Assembly: GCF_013408295.1 (NCBI RefSeq)
Contig: NZ_JACBYQ010000002.1
Span: 1,413,250 to 1,477,249 of the forward strand
Direction: 5' to 3'
DNA: 64,000 nucleotides
From: Psychromicrobium silvestre
GTDB lineage: Bacteria; Actinomycetota; Actinomycetes; Actinomycetales; Micrococcaceae
Of this stretch, positions 1 to 8,760 are shown piece by piece. Below the pieces are notes generated by a model, which was given only the letters and a program-made list of their open reading frames with translations, ran no database searches and had not been told where the DNA came from. The position numbers were made by a program, and so were the translations under genes. Within the stretch, counting starts at the first letter, position 1, and each line of letters opens with the position of its first letter.

Positions 1-246
1 GGACTCTACCAAGAGGCACAGGATGCGGTGGCTTGTGGCTTTTCCGCTACCGCCTGCATTCACCCTTCTCAAGTTGAGCATCTTCGGCGGGCGTACCTGC
101 CGCCACGAGCCGATATCGAATATGCCCAGGCGTTATTGATGGCTGCGGACGAAGCAGAGAATGGTGTTTTTAGCTTCCAGGGCAGGATGATCGATGGCCC
201 GGTGCTCAAACAGGCCGAGCAGACTTTGCGGAGGGCGTCCTCTTGA
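1..246 (+). CDS. CitE/HpcH-type CoA-ester lyase, C-terminal end only
   Basis: The reading frame is open from base 1 and stops at 246, so only about the last 81 residues are present. It begins GLYQEAQDAVACGFSATACIHPSQ; the segment 'GFSATACIHPSQV' matches the conserved tail of HpcH/HpaI-family lyases (citrate lyase beta subunit-like), where the 'IHP.Q' strand is followed by a helix and a closing 'GRMIDGPVLKQAEQ' segment. Family members cleave malyl-CoA, citramalyl-CoA or related thioesters; the substrate cannot be told from this fragment. It ends just before palindrome A1, which may mark its transcript end. The family call is fairly secure and the specific function is unknown. Confidence 0.75.
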   Translation, partial: GLYQEAQDAVACGFSATACIHPSQVEHLRRAYLPPRADIEYAQALLMAADEAENGVFSFQGRMIDGPVLKQAEQTLRRASS

Positions 247-251
247 ATCGC

Positions 252-308
252 CGAGTGTGGAGATCTGCACGCTAAAACCGGTTTATAACGTGCAGATCTC
301 CACACTCG
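252..308. repeat. Palindromic repeat family A, copy 1
   Basis: Perfect 20-bp inverted arms, CGAGTGTGGAGATCTGCACG at 252-271 and its reverse complement at 289-308, flank a 17-base loop that itself contains the palindrome AAACCGGTTT (275-284). The outer 18 bp recur exactly at 60310-60366. It fills the gap between the lyase stop and dxr. There is no T-run, so it is not a classical intrinsic terminator on either strand. Confidence 0.9.
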
Positions 309-330
309 ATGAATGCGGGATACTGGAAAC

Positions 331-1569
331 ATGTCGATTGATGCCCGCCGTGAGAACCCTGCCATTAGTAATGCCGCCCCGCGTAGGGTGGCGATTCTTG
401 GCTCGACCGGTTCGATTGGCACTCAGGCGCTCGACGTCGTCGAACGTGCCTTTGACGAGGAGGGTGCGCCGCGGTTCCTGGTCACCGCCCTGAGCGCCGG
501 GGGAGCCAATCTGGACCTGCTGGCTCGGCAGGCGGTCAGTACTCGGGCAGCAGTGATAGGCATTGCAAGCGGTGACCCGGCCGAATTACTGAAGAAAATC
601 CACGAACTGGCTCCGGGATATCAGCCACAGATCGAAGCCGGTCCGCAGGCCGCGGCCACCATTGCCGGACTCGAGGCCGACGTCGTCCTGAATGGAATCA
701 CCGGTTCTATCGGCCTGGCTCCCACCCTGTCCGCGCTCAAGTCGGGTGCCATCTTGGCGCTGGCCAATAAGGAATCGCTGATTGTCGGCGGTCAACTAGT
801 CAAGGATGCCGCCGCTCCCGGGCAGCTGGTTCCAGTTGATTCTGAGCACTCCGCGATAGCGCAGTGCCTGCGTTCCGGCACGGAACAGGAAGTAGAGAAG
901 CTCATCCTGACCGCCTCGGGCGGCCCCTTCCGGGGCAGGAAGCGGCACGAGCTCAGCCGGGTCACTCCTGCTGAGGCGCTTAAACATCCCACCTGGGACA
1001 TGGGTCTTATGGTGACCACAAACTCGGCCACCCTGGTCAATAAGGGGCTGGAATTGATCGAAGCGCACTTGCTTTTCGATGTCCCCTTGGATCGGATCGA
1101 AGTGGTGGTGCATCCGCAATCCGTGGTGCATTCCATGGTGCAGTTCATTGACGGTTCAACCATTGCCCAGGCCTCGCCGCCGGACATGCGTTTGCCGATC
1201 GCTCTCGGTTTGGCGTGGCCGGAACGGGTCCGCGGCGCCGCACAGCCCTGTGATTGGAGCAAGGCCACGGAGTGGACCTTCGAACCGCTCGATACCGCCG
1301 CCTTCCCCGCCGTCGAACTTGCCAAGGACGCTGCCAAGCAGGGCGGCACCCACCCGGCCGTTTTCAATGCCGCCAATGAGGAGGCCGTGCTGGCCTTCCA
1401 TGCCGGCCGAATCGGCTTCCTGGATATCGTGGACACGGTCGAAGCGATCCTCAGCGAACATTCAGCGGATTCCACGTTGAGCCTAGAATCCGTATTGGAA
1501 GCTGAAACCTGGGCACGTGCGCGAGCCCAGGAACGTTTGACTCTGCAGAACTCATCGGAACAACAGTAA
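331..1569 (+). CDS. dxr: 1-deoxy-D-xylulose 5-phosphate reductoisomerase
   Basis: Second step of the MEP isoprenoid pathway: NADPH-dependent rearrangement and reduction of DXP to MEP in the cytoplasm. The 412-residue protein starts the NADPH fold with 'GSTGSIG' (residues 24-30). It then shows 'ANKESL', the metal-binding 'VDSEHSAI', 'GGPFR', the flexible-loop '[10 protein letters not shown]' and the C-terminal 'NAANEEAV', all diagnostic. I chose ATG 331. An in-frame ATG at 313 is only four bases after palindrome A1 and has no ribosome-binding site, though 331 also has only a weak one. The site-2 protease follows after 9 bases, so the two are probably cotranscribed. ispG, a later step of the same pathway, lies 3 kb downstream. 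Confidence 0.96.
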   Translation: MSIDARRENPAISNAAPRRVAILGSTGSIGTQALDVVERAFDEEGAPRFLVTALSAGGANLDLLARQAVSTRAAVIGIASGDPAELLKKIHELAPGYQPQIEAGPQAAATIAGLEADVVLNGITGSIGLAPTLSALKSGAILALANKESLIVGGQLVKDAAAPGQLVPVDSEHSAIAQCLRSGTEQEVEKLILTASGGPFRGRKRHELSRVTPAEALKHPTWDMGLMVTTNSATLVNKGLELIEAHLLFDVPLDRIEVVVHPQSVVHSMVQFIDGSTIAQASPPDMRLPIALGLAWPERVRGAAQPCDWSKATEWTFEPLDTAAFPAVELAKDAAKQGGTHPAVFNAANEEAVLAFHAGRIGFLDIVDTVEAILSEHSADSTLSLESVLEAETWARARAQERLTLQNSSEQQ

Positions 1570-1578
1570 GTACACACA

Positions 1579-2967
1579 GTGACGGTATTGCTTTTCATTC
1601 TCGGGGTGCTCTTCGTGGTCCTCGCGGTCGGCGTGTCTATCGCCTTGCACGAGGTGGGCCACTTGGTGCCCGCGAAGCTCTTCAAGGTCCGGGTCACCCG
1701 GTACATGATCGGCTTCGGCCCCACCCTGTGGTCGAAGAAAAAAGGCGAGACCGAATACGGCATTAAGGCCATTCCCGCCGGTGGCTACGTTTCGATGATC
1801 GGCATGTACCCACCGAACAAAGCGGACGGCAGCATTCGACCCTCCAGCACCGGCATGTTCCAGACCCTGGCGGAATCCGGCGCCGGCCGGGTGAAGAACT
1901 CCAAACGACGGAGCGGGCGATTCGAGCAACTCGCCACCGAGGCCCGCGCCATTGCGCACGAGGAAGTTGGGCCGGAGGACGAGAACCGGGTGTTCTACAA
2001 GCTCGCGGTCTGGAAAAAGATCATCATCATGCTCGGCGGCCCTTTTATGAACCTGCTGATCGGTACCGTGCTGATGGCGGTGCTGCTGATGGGGTTCGGC
2101 ACCGCGCAGTACACCACCACCCTTTCGGTGGTCAACGCCTGCCAGGTCAAAGACGGCGAGACCACCCCGGATGTCAATAACTGCACACCCACACCGGCCG
2201 CTGCGGCTGGCCTGAAGCCCGGTGACACCATTACCGTTTTCGACGGGAAGAATGTCACCAGCTGGGATGAACTGAGCTCATGGATCCGTTCCTCGGCCGG
2301 TAAGAACGTCTCGGTGACCGTGCAGCGCAACGGTCAGCCGCTTCAGCTCACCATCACTCCAGTGCTGAGCGCCCGCCCCGTACTGACCGCTGCCGGTACC
2401 CCGGAGAAGGACGCCAGCGGCAAAGCCGTCACCCAGGAAGTCGGTTTCCTCGGGGTCAGCCCAACCACCGAGAACGTGCAGCAGCCGATTACCGCTGTGC
2501 TCCCCGCGGTGGGCAGCAATATCACCCAGGTGGCCGGCGTCGTGTTCAATCTTCCCCAACGTCTGGTTGCGGTGGCCCAAGCTGCCTTCAGCTCCGCGCC
2601 GCGTGATCCGAACGGCCCGGTCTCCGTGGTCGGCGTCGGTCGGGTGGCCGGTCAGGTTGCGGCCATGGAGGACGTGCCGCTGAGCGCACGCTTCGCCACG
2701 CTGCTCGGCTTGATGGCTGGCTTGAATTTCGCGCTGTGCGTTTTCAACCTGATCCCGCTTTTGCCGCTCGACGGCGGTCACGTGCTGGGCGCGCTCTACG
2801 AGGCCGCACGGCGGCGGGTCGCCAAGATCTTCAAACGGAAAGACCCCGGCCCCTTCGACATCGCCAAGCTGCTGCCGGTGACCTATGTGGTGGCCAGCTT
2901 GATGCTGGTGATGGGTGCGTTGTTGATCTACGCCGATATCGTCAAACCGGTCAATCTCTTTGGCTAA
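1579..2967 (+). CDS. rip1: Site-2 intramembrane metalloprotease (RseP/Rip1 family)
   Basis: Membrane zinc protease that cuts membrane-embedded anti-sigma factors or other substrates. The 462-residue protein starts with a hydrophobic helix ending in the zinc motif HEVGH (residues 24-28). A PDZ-like domain follows at about residues 200-290, with 'GLKPGDTITVFDG'. The second catalytic motif 'NLIPLLPLDGGH' lies in a late membrane helix, and the protein closes with a further C-terminal helix. GTG 1579 fits the family N-terminus directly before the first helix. The position between dxr and ispG is standard in Actinomycetota; here three small genes separate it from ispG. The Rip1-like name follows the mycobacterial homologue; substrates cannot be inferred. 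Confidence 0.93.
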   Translation: MTVLLFILGVLFVVLAVGVSIALHEVGHLVPAKLFKVRVTRYMIGFGPTLWSKKKGETEYGIKAIPAGGYVSMIGMYPPNKADGSIRPSSTGMFQTLAESGAGRVKNSKRRSGRFEQLATEARAIAHEEVGPEDENRVFYKLAVWKKIIIMLGGPFMNLLIGTVLMAVLLMGFGTAQYTTTLSVVNACQVKDGETTPDVNNCTPTPAAAAGLKPGDTITVFDGKNVTSWDELSSWIRSSAGKNVSVTVQRNGQPLQLTITPVLSARPVLTAAGTPEKDASGKAVTQEVGFLGVSPTTENVQQPITAVLPAVGSNITQVAGVVFNLPQRLVAVAQAAFSSAPRDPNGPVSVVGVGRVAGQVAAMEDVPLSARFATLLGLMAGLNFALCVFNLIPLLPLDGGHVLGALYEAARRRVAKIFKRKDPGPFDIAKLLPVTYVVASLMLVMGALLIYADIVKPVNLFG

Positions 2968-3021
2968 CCTTGTCCCGTTTCGATCGCCAGCGATTGATTT
3001 TCAAATATCAAATTAAAGCGG

Positions 3022-3056
3022 TTGATCTTCTAAGAGCAATTGATTACAGTTGATTT
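3022..3056 (+). promoter_or_regulatory. Candidate promoter for the SatD-family gene, possibly leaderless
   Basis: TTGATC (3022-3027) and TACAGT (3045-3050) are spaced by 17 bases. Transcription would start about at 3057, the A of the ATG, which fits the absence of a Shine-Dalgarno sequence. The pentamer TTGAT recurs at 2994, 3022, 3040, 3050 and 3073, the last inside the palindrome TTGATCAA, so a repressor with iterated sites may act here. Confidence 0.4.
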
Positions 3057-3671
3057 ATGTTCGTTATGACGATTGATCAACGTAATAGCCGGAAGAACGA
3101 CGATCTGGTCCCGCTGCTGATCAGCCAGCTAGCAGAGGTTAGTACCGTATTGCCCTTCGATCGTTCTACCGGAGACGAACTCCAGGCCGTGCTCTCCGAG
3201 GCCGCCGCAGTAGTGGAGGCCTCGATGCTGGCGCTGCGGGCGGGGCACTGGCATATCGGCATCGGGGTGGGGCAGATTGGATCACCTCTGCCCCAGACGT
3301 CCAGAGAAGCCAGCGGCAGCGCATTCATTGCTGCCCGAGAGGCCGTGGAACAGGCAAAGAAATCCGGAAACCGGGTGCCGCTAGCGGTTCGAGGAGCCGT
3401 CCCGAGCAAACAAGTAGACGCCGCCGAGGCGGTGCTCCGCCTGCTCGGCGGCCTGGTGGTTGCCCGGAGCGCTGCGGAATGGCGGATCCTGGACCAGCTC
3501 ACCCCGGGGGTGCGCGGAAATCAGGTCGAAGTGGCAACCGCATTGCAGATCAGTCCACAGGCAGTCAGCAATGCGGTGCGCAGATCCGGCTGGCTGGAGG
3601 AATGGTCCGGACGGGAGGCTGCTGCGCTGCTGCTGGACCTCGCCGATCGCACCGTGCAGGAGTGGAGCTAA
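3057..3671 (+). CDS. SatD-family protein with C-terminal helix-turn-helix
   Basis: The 204-residue protein matches the SatD family (named after the Streptococcus acid-tolerance satCDE locus). Its N-terminal half carries the 'TGDELQAVL' motif, followed by 'GIGVGQI', then 'ASGSAFIAAREAVEQAK', which is the family pattern. The C-terminal half ('QVEVATALQISPQAVSNAVRRSGW') reads as a helix-turn-helix. The biochemical role of the family is not established; DNA binding is inferred from the helix-turn-helix. The ATG at 3057 has no ribosome-binding site; an alternative ATG lies at 3066. A small membrane-protein gene starts 46 bases downstream and is probably its partner, as SatD proteins often sit beside membrane proteins. 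It sits between rip1 and ispG, which are usually adjacent. Confidence 0.7.
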   Translation: MFVMTIDQRNSRKNDDLVPLLISQLAEVSTVLPFDRSTGDELQAVLSEAAAVVEASMLALRAGHWHIGIGVGQIGSPLPQTSREASGSAFIAAREAVEQAKKSGNRVPLAVRGAVPSKQVDAAEAVLRLLGGLVVARSAAEWRILDQLTPGVRGNQVEVATALQISPQAVSNAVRRSGWLEEWSGREAAALLLDLADRTVQEWS

Positions 3672-3717
3672 GGGTGCCGGACTGTCGGGCAAATGCAGGT
3701 AATCGTAGGGTAGGGGT

Positions 3718-4182
3718 ATGACAACGCTGATCCTGATCGCGGCACTGCTAGCCGCAGCGTTCTTAGGCTGGCCGTTGACCGCCTTAGTGCTTCGACTGGC
3801 GCGCAGCGTGGATGCCAGGCCGGTTTCCGAGGAGAGTGTTTTGGAGTCCGCGGATTCGCCGCAAGCGGAGCTCCCCGCCGTGAGGCAGGAAGCCGTCTCG
3901 GCGACACCCGTTTCTGCGGCACCGGAGCCTCTCACCGAAGCGAAGGTGCTTCGTGGCGGACTGCTGATCGGGATTCTGGAGCGCCTCGCCGTCGTACTCT
4001 GCATCGTTTTCGACCAACCCGTGGCGATCGCCTACGTTATTGCGGTCAAGGGCTTGGGAAGGTATCCCGAGCTGAAAGAGAGCCCGGCCGCAAGCGAGCG
4101 ATTCATCATCGGCACCCTGGCCTCCCTGATCTGGGCAACCCTGGTAGGAATTCTGGCCCGTTGGTTCATCGCCATGCTTTAA
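3718..4182 (+). CDS. Small membrane protein downstream of SatD-family gene
   Basis: This 154-residue protein has an N-terminal membrane helix (about residues 3-25), a soluble acidic and Ala/Pro-rich stretch (about 35-75), and two or three further hydrophobic segments in the C-terminal half ('LLIGILERLAVVLCIVF', 'FIIGTLASLIWATLVGILARWFI'). The segment 'AIAYVIAVKGLGRYPELKE' between the helices resembles small membrane proteins found next to SatD genes. No enzymatic motif is visible. The ribosome-binding site 'GTAGGGTAGGGGT' lies directly before ATG 3718. Its pairing with the preceding gene suggests joint expression; the function is unknown. Confidence 0.7.
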   Translation: MTTLILIAALLAAAFLGWPLTALVLRLARSVDARPVSEESVLESADSPQAELPAVRQEAVSATPVSAAPEPLTEAKVLRGGLLIGILERLAVVLCIVFDQPVAIAYVIAVKGLGRYPELKESPAASERFIIGTLASLIWATLVGILARWFIAML

Positions 4183-4218
4183 CCGCACCCATCTCGAGCC
4201 GATTCGCCCCAATCCCTT

Positions 4219-4311
4219 CCCAGCTATCCCACTGGGTGTTACTGCTGGGGCAGAAGTCGGCTCAAATCAGCAACATCCTTCACTCCTGCAACACCCGGTG
4301 GGACAACTGGG
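4219..4311. repeat. Palindromic repeat family C, copy 1
   Basis: Imperfect inverted arms begin CCCAGCTATCCCAC (4219) and end GTGGGACAACTGGG (4311). The inner arms GGGTGTTAC/GCAACACCC extend the stem. The interior (GCAGAAGTCGGC ... CAACATCC) matches the interior of copy 2 at 23589-23681, so the repeat unit is about 90 bp and not just two short arms. Confidence 0.8.
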
Positions 4312-4354
4312 TTGAGTTGGGGGAGGAGGGGTGGGGAATGTGTAGGGTGGAGAT

Positions 4355-4645
4355 ATGAGTGCCTTTGCCGTTGAGTATGTTTATGCCCCGGAAGCCGCCG
4401 AATTGCGTGATCAGCATCGGCCCGATCATCGCAGCTGGTTGGCCAGCCAAGTAGACGCCGGGGTGGTGCTCGCCTCCGGTCCCTATGCAGATGGCAGCGG
4501 TGCGTTGATCATCTTCAGCGCCGCCGACGAGGAAGAACTCAAGAGCGTGCTGGCGCAGGACCCCTTCGCCCGGCAAGGTTGCATTGCCGGTTCCCGCATC
4601 AGCGCCTGGAATCCCCTGATTGGACTGCTCAAGGAATACGCCTGA
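4355..4645 (+). CDS. YciI-like protein
   Basis: The 96-residue protein has the YciI/ferredoxin-like fold pattern. 'RPDHRSWLASQVDAGVVLASGPYAD' contains the conserved His-Asp region, followed by the strand 'GALIIF' and the 'DPFARQG' turn that is typical of the family. Members are small dimeric enzymes or binding proteins of mostly unknown substrate; some act as dehydrochlorinases or muconolactone-isomerase-like proteins. The start ATG 4355 follows GGAGATATG, with 'GGGTGGAG' as a good ribosome-binding site. It stands alone between repeat C1 and ispG. Confidence 0.8.
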   Translation: MSAFAVEYVYAPEAAELRDQHRPDHRSWLASQVDAGVVLASGPYADGSGALIIFSAADEEELKSVLAQDPFARQGCIAGSRISAWNPLIGLLKEYA

Positions 4646-4724
4646 GCGCGAGGGAGCTTAGAATAAGAAGGACGTCCGCCGCAACCGTCGGGCCGGACGT
4701 GAACCACGCAATGGAGTCCAAACA

Positions 4725-5900
4725 ATGACCTCAATCAGTCTAGGAATGCCCGCCGCACCGCCGCCGGTGCTCGCACCCCGACGGAAGACCCGACAGATCA
4801 AAGTCGGCTCGGTAGGAGTCGGCTCGGATTCACCGATCAGCGTGCAGTCGATGACCACCACGCCCACCACGGATATCAATGCGACCCTTCAACAGATCGC
4901 CGAGCTGACCGCGAGCGGCTGCGATATCGTCAGGGTGGCTTGCCCCTCCGCAGATGACGCCGAGGCGCTGCCGATCATTGCCAAGAAATCGCAGATTCCG
5001 GTGATCGCCGATATTCATTTCCAGCCCAAATACGTTTTCGCGGCCATCGAGGCGGGTTGCGCGGCGGTTCGGGTGAACCCCGGAAATATCCGGAAGTTCG
5101 ATGACCAGATCAAGGAAATCGCGCAAGCGGCCAAGGATCACGGCGTCTCGATCCGGATCGGCGTCAACGCTGGCTCGCTGGACCCTCGGCTGATGGAGAA
5201 GTATGGAAAAGCGACCCCGGAGGCTCTGGTAGAGAGCGCTGTCTGGGAGGCCTCACTGTTTGAGGAACACGACTTTCACGATTTCAAGATCTCGGTCAAA
5301 CACAATGACCCGGTGGTCATGGTGCGAGCCTACGAGTTGCTGGCCGAGCGCGGTGACTGGCCCCTGCACCTAGGAGTCACCGAGGCCGGTCCGGCTTTCC
5401 AGGGCACCATTAAGTCAGCTACCGCCTTCGGGGCACTGCTTTCCAAGGGCATTGGCGATACCATCCGAGTTTCGCTTTCGGCTCCTCCGGTCGAGGAAAT
5501 CAAGGTCGGCAACCAGATCTTGCAGTCCCTCAACCTGCGCCCGCGCAAGCTCGAAATCGTCTCCTGCCCCTCCTGTGGCCGCGCCCAGGTGGACGTTTAC
5601 ACCCTGGCCGAGCAGGTCACCGCAGGCCTGGAGGGTATGGAAGTCCCGCTCCGGGTGGCCGTGATGGGCTGCGTGGTGAACGGTCCTGGTGAGGCCCGCG
5701 AGGCAGATCTGGGTGTGGCTTCCGGTAACGGCAAGGGGCAGATCTTTGTGAAGGGACAAGTCATCAAGACTGTCCCCGAGGATCAGATTGTTGAGACACT
5801 CATCGAAGAAGCCATGCGAATTGCCGAGGAAACGGAAGAGGCGGGTGGAATTGATGGCCAAAATGGCGTCAAGGGCAGTCCCGTGGTCAGCGTTTCCTAA
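4725..5900 (+). CDS. ispG: 4-hydroxy-3-methylbut-2-enyl diphosphate synthase
   Basis: Penultimate step of the MEP pathway: reductive ring opening of MEcPP to HMBPP using a [4Fe-4S] cluster. The 391-residue protein has the TIM-barrel N-terminal part ('[12 protein letters not shown]', 'DIVRVACPS', 'VIADIHFQP') and the C-terminal cluster domain with 'CPSCGR' (Cys281, Cys284) and '[10 protein letters not shown]' (Cys316). The length is normal. A possible -10 'TAGAAT' lies about 65 bases upstream, followed by a small GC-rich hairpin. The next gene overlaps the end of ispG by about 47 bases, implying coupled translation. Confidence 0.97.
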   Translation: MTSISLGMPAAPPPVLAPRRKTRQIKVGSVGVGSDSPISVQSMTTTPTTDINATLQQIAELTASGCDIVRVACPSADDAEALPIIAKKSQIPVIADIHFQPKYVFAAIEAGCAAVRVNPGNIRKFDDQIKEIAQAAKDHGVSIRIGVNAGSLDPRLMEKYGKATPEALVESAVWEASLFEEHDFHDFKISVKHNDPVVMVRAYELLAERGDWPLHLGVTEAGPAFQGTIKSATAFGALLSKGIGDTIRVSLSAPPVEEIKVGNQILQSLNLRPRKLEIVSCPSCGRAQVDVYTLAEQVTAGLEGMEVPLRVAVMGCVVNGPGEAREADLGVASGNGKGQIFVKGQVIKTVPEDQIVETLIEEAMRIAEETEEAGGIDGQNGVKGSPVVSVS

Positions 5901-6753
5901 ACGGGATCAACCCGCCGATTCACCGATCAGGGTGCTCAGCCACCCGGACACGGCTGCCTTGCGCGCCCTGGTGGATCGGGACCCGGTAGCCAACGTCTTT
6001 ATGGCCGCACAGCTCGATCAGCATGCCAGCGCCGTCCCCAGTGTCCTAGGCGCACAGACGGTGGGATATTTTGCCGACGACGGCGAATTGCTCGCCGCCT
6101 GCTGGGTCGGTGCCAATGTGATCCCACTTGGAGTGACGGAGCGACTGGCCCCGACCTTCGGCGACTACCTGAGCCGTTTAGGTAGGCGACATGCCAGCAT
6201 CTACGGGCCAGCAGAAGCGGTGCTGAACATTTTTCGAAGGCTCAGCGAGTTGGGTTTCCGTGCCGCCGAGATACGCGAGTGCCAGCCACTGATGGCAATG
6301 GCTGGCGAGTCTTCGCTCGATCCTGCCCCGGGACTGCAGCCGAGCCTGATGGACAGTTTCGATCAGATCTTGCCCGCCGCGGTGGCGATGTTCGAAGAAG
6401 AAGTTGGGTATTCTCCCTATCTGGGCGGCGAGGAGTTTTATCGCCGCCGGGTGGCCAACCTGATCAGGCAAGGGCATTCGCTGAGCCACCTCGATCAACG
6501 CGGCGAAGTGATTTTCAAAGCAGATTTAGGAGCCGTTTCGAGGCAAGCCAGCCAAGTACAAGGGGTCTGGTTGCGACCGGACCAACGCGGACTGGGGCTG
6601 AGCGCAGGCTATATGGCCGCCGTCGTCCGGTTAGCTCGGCAACTCGCACCGGTGGTGAGCCTGTACGTGAATGACTACAACACCAAGGCCCTGGCTAGCT
6701 ATCAGCGAGTGGGGTTCGAGCGGATCGGGACCTTTGCAACGGTGTTGTTCTAA
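5854..6753 (+). CDS. DUF4081-type GNAT acetyltransferase
   Basis: Protein of about 300 residues. The N-terminal half ('[19 protein letters not shown]', '[11 protein letters not shown]') resembles DUF4081. The C-terminal half is a GNAT domain with the acetyl-CoA-loop region '[25 protein letters not shown]' and the closing '[32 protein letters not shown]'. Genes of this type are commonly found directly after ispG in actinobacteria. I placed the start at ATG 5854, behind 'GAGGCGGGTGGAATTG', inside the ispG 3' end; ATG 5863 is the alternative. Its substrate is unknown. The gene ends at a convergent hairpin terminator. Confidence 0.85.
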   Translation: MAKMASRAVPWSAFPKRDQPADSPIRVLSHPDTAALRALVDRDPVANVFMAAQLDQHASAVPSVLGAQTVGYFADDGELLAACWVGANVIPLGVTERLAPTFGDYLSRLGRRHASIYGPAEAVLNIFRRLSELGFRAAEIRECQPLMAMAGESSLDPAPGLQPSLMDSFDQILPAAVAMFEEEVGYSPYLGGEEFYRRRVANLIRQGHSLSHLDQRGEVIFKADLGAVSRQASQVQGVWLRPDQRGLGLSAGYMAAVVRLARQLAPVVSLYVNDYNTKALASYQRVGFERIGTFATVLF

Positions 6754-6770
6754 GCCTGTGGCCAGCGGCT

Positions 6771-6811
6771 GAAGGCCCCTCGCCCCCCCCGAGGGACAGC
6801 GAGGAGCCTTC
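6771..6811. terminator. Convergent hairpin terminator
   Basis: GAAGGCCCCTCGC (6771-6783) pairs with GCGAGGAGCCTTC (6799-6811), with one mismatch, and there is a nested CCTCG/CGAGG. It lies between the convergent GNAT and exporter genes. It lacks a clear U-tract, which is common in high-GC organisms, so bidirectional termination is an inference. Confidence 0.6.
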
Positions 6812-6820
6812 GCGGTGTGC

Positions 6821-7582
6821 TTAGCTGATCTTGCGCCGGTAACTGATCATGGCGAAGATGTAGGCCAGCACCAGGATGCCCAGGCACCAGGCGAGAGCGA
6901 TCCAGATGCTACCCCCAATGGGCCGTCCTGCGAAGAGATCTTGAATGGTGTTGACGATCGAAGTGACCGGCTGATTCTCGGCGAAAACTCTAACCGGAGT
7001 AGGCATGGTTTCGGTGGGCACGAAGGCCGAGCTAATAAAGGGCAGGAAGATCAGCGGGTAGGAGAACCCGCTGGCACCATCCACGGACTTAGCCGTGAGA
7101 CCAGCGATGATGGCCAGCCAGGTCAGCGCTAGGGTGAATAGCGCCAGGATTCCGGCAACGGCCAGCCAGTCCAGAACGCTTGCCGAGGTGCGGAATCCCA
7201 TCAACAGTGCCACCAGGACGATGATCAGCACCGAGATTCCGTTGGCAACCAGTGATGTCAGCACATGTGCCCACAGCACAGAGGATCGGGCGATCGGCAT
7301 GGACTGGAATCGTTCGAAAATGCCGCTTTTCATATCGGTGAACAATCGAACGGCGGTGTAGGCAATGCCCGAGGCAATGGCGATCAGCATGATCCCGGGT
7401 AACAGGTAATTGACGTAGTTCTCGGTGCCGGTTTTGATCGCTCCGCCGAAGACGTAGACGAACAGCAGCATCAGGGCGATCGGTGTGATCGCGGTGGTAA
7501 TGATGGTGTCCACACTGCGGAAGATGTGACGCATGGAACGACCGAGTAAAACGGAGGTGTCTGCGAAGAAGTGCTGGCTCAT
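6821..7582 (-). CDS. ABC-2 type exporter permease (DrrB-like)
   Basis: The 253-residue integral membrane protein has about six hydrophobic segments and the ABC-2 signature region: 'MKSGIFERFQSMPIARSSVLWAHVLTSLV', and the late 'FLPFISSAFVPTETMPTPVRVFAENQPVTSIVNTIQDL' that is typical of daunorubicin-resistance-type permeases. Its start overlaps the ATPase stop by 4 bases (ATGA), so the two form a translationally coupled exporter. This is the last gene of a four-gene operon, PadR - DUF1048 - ATPase - permease. Exporters of this type move hydrophobic drugs, lipids or peptides; the substrate is unknown. Confidence 0.92.
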   Translation of the reverse strand: MSQHFFADTSVLLGRSMRHIFRSVDTIITTAITPIALMLLFVYVFGGAIKTGTENYVNYLLPGIMLIAIASGIAYTAVRLFTDMKSGIFERFQSMPIARSSVLWAHVLTSLVANGISVLIIVLVALLMGFRTSASVLDWLAVAGILALFTLALTWLAIIAGLTAKSVDGASGFSYPLIFLPFISSAFVPTETMPTPVRVFAENQPVTSIVNTIQDLFAGRPIGGSIWIALAWCLGILVLAYIFAMISYRRKIS

Positions 7583-8391
7583 GGCTGGTCCTTAGTTGAC
7601 TCGAGCTTGCTCGAATCCTCCGCGCCCTCGCCCCCAACGAGCGTGAGGAAGATATCCTCCAAGCTTGGTTGCTTTTCGACGTACTCAACTTCCGCCGGTG
7701 GGAGTAGTTGCTTCAATTCGGCAAGGGTGCCGTTCGCGATGATCCGCCCCTGGTGAAGAATGGCAATCCGATCGGCAAGTTGTTCGGCCTCGTCGAGATA
7801 CTGGGTGGTGAGTAGCACGGTGGTTCCCTGGTTGGCGAGCTCCTGAACTACCTGCCACACCTCAAGTCGCGCCTCGGGGTCGAGCCCCGTGGTCGGCTCG
7901 TCCAGGAAGATCACCTTGGGTTGCCCGATCAGGCTCATGGAGATATCCAAACGACGACGCATCCCCCCTGAATAGGTGGCTACCTTTCGTGACCCTGCAT
8001 CGGTGAGGTCAAAGCGGGCAAGAAGTTCGTCCGCTATTTGGCCCGGGTCCTTCAGATGCCGCAGTTTGGCTACGAGCACCAGGTTTTCCCGGCCGGAGAG
8101 GATCTCATCGACCGCCGCGAACTGTCCGGTCAAACTAATGGACTGGCGAACTTCGAGCGGCTCCGTTGTTACATCGAATCCCTCAACGGTGGCGGTGCCA
8201 GCGTCCGGCTTCAGCAGCGTGGACAGGATTTTCACCATGGTGGTCTTCCCGGCTCCATTCGAGCCGAGAAGGGCAAAAATGCTGCCGCGGGCCACCTCGA
8301 AGTCAACGCCGCGGAGCACCTGCAAAGATCCGTAGGACTTTTCCATGCCCGTCACCCGGATGGCAGCTCCCGGTGCTGAGGTGAGGCTCAT
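7579..8391 (-). CDS. ABC exporter ATPase (DrrA-like)
   Basis: The 270-residue nucleotide-binding protein has Walker A 'GSNGAGKTT', signature 'YSGGMRRRLDIS', Walker B 'VIFLDEPTTGLDP' and the His-loop equivalent 'VLLTTQYLDEAEQLADR'. In this subfamily Gln replaces the usual His, as in DrrA. The C-terminal tail ('EKQPSLEDIFLTLVG') is the DrrA-type extension. The gene overlaps the DUF1048 gene upstream and the permease downstream by 4 bases each. It powers the paired permease; the PadR repressor upstream suggests induction by the transported compound. Confidence 0.95.
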   Translation of the reverse strand: MSLTSAPGAAIRVTGMEKSYGSLQVLRGVDFEVARGSIFALLGSNGAGKTTMVKILSTLLKPDAGTATVEGFDVTTEPLEVRQSISLTGQFAAVDEILSGRENLVLVAKLRHLKDPGQIADELLARFDLTDAGSRKVATYSGGMRRRLDISMSLIGQPKVIFLDEPTTGLDPEARLEVWQVVQELANQGTTVLLTTQYLDEAEQLADRIAILHQGRIIANGTLAELKQLLPPAEVEYVEKQPSLEDIFLTLVGGEGAEDSSKLESTKDQP

Positions 8392-8759
8392 GATCCGGTC
8401 TCCTTCGCTTTCGCCTCAACAACAGCCTCCACTAGGCGGGCCCGTTCCTTGTCAATCCAACGCTTGCCTCCGTAGGCCTGGGCGAAGCTCTCGGCGAATT
8501 CGACGGGATCCTCGCCGACGATCTCGCTCACCGGGGTACCGTCGACGGCAGCGCGTTCCCACAGGTCCGCGAGGTCGTCGTACATCCGCACGATAGTGTC
8601 GCCTTCGGTGGCGCCGCCGTAGTACATGAAGTACCGGTTGAAGGCGTTCGCCACGGTGAGGTATGGCTCGGGCAGCGCGTCTAGCCGTGCCTTGGCCTGC
8701 TTGTACTGCTTTTTCTGCTCAAGTGAGCCGGTTACCAGTTCGATCCATTTTGCGGCCAT
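8388..8759 (-). CDS. DUF1048 family protein
   Basis: The 123-residue, mostly helical soluble protein begins 'MAAKWIELVTGSLEQKKQYKQAKARLDALPEPY', the usual opening of DUF1048 proteins. These are recurrently encoded between a PadR regulator and an ABC exporter in Gram-positive bacteria. There is no catalytic motif. The aromatic 'NRYFMYYGGATEGD' stretch may form a ligand pocket, which is inference. One base separates the PadR gene from it, and it overlaps the ATPase gene by 4 bases, so it belongs to the exporter operon. Its role is not established. Confidence 0.8.
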   Translation of the reverse strand: MAAKWIELVTGSLEQKKQYKQAKARLDALPEPYLTVANAFNRYFMYYGGATEGDTIVRMYDDLADLWERAAVDGTPVSEIVGEDPVEFAESFAQAYGGKRWIDKERARLVEAVVEAKAKETGS

Positions 8760-8760
8760 C

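Noticed and set aside
792..1772. Minus-strand open frame of 326 codons opposite dxr
   Set aside because: It is antisense to a clear dxr gene, has no recognisable domain, and reflects the GC-rich third positions of the real gene.
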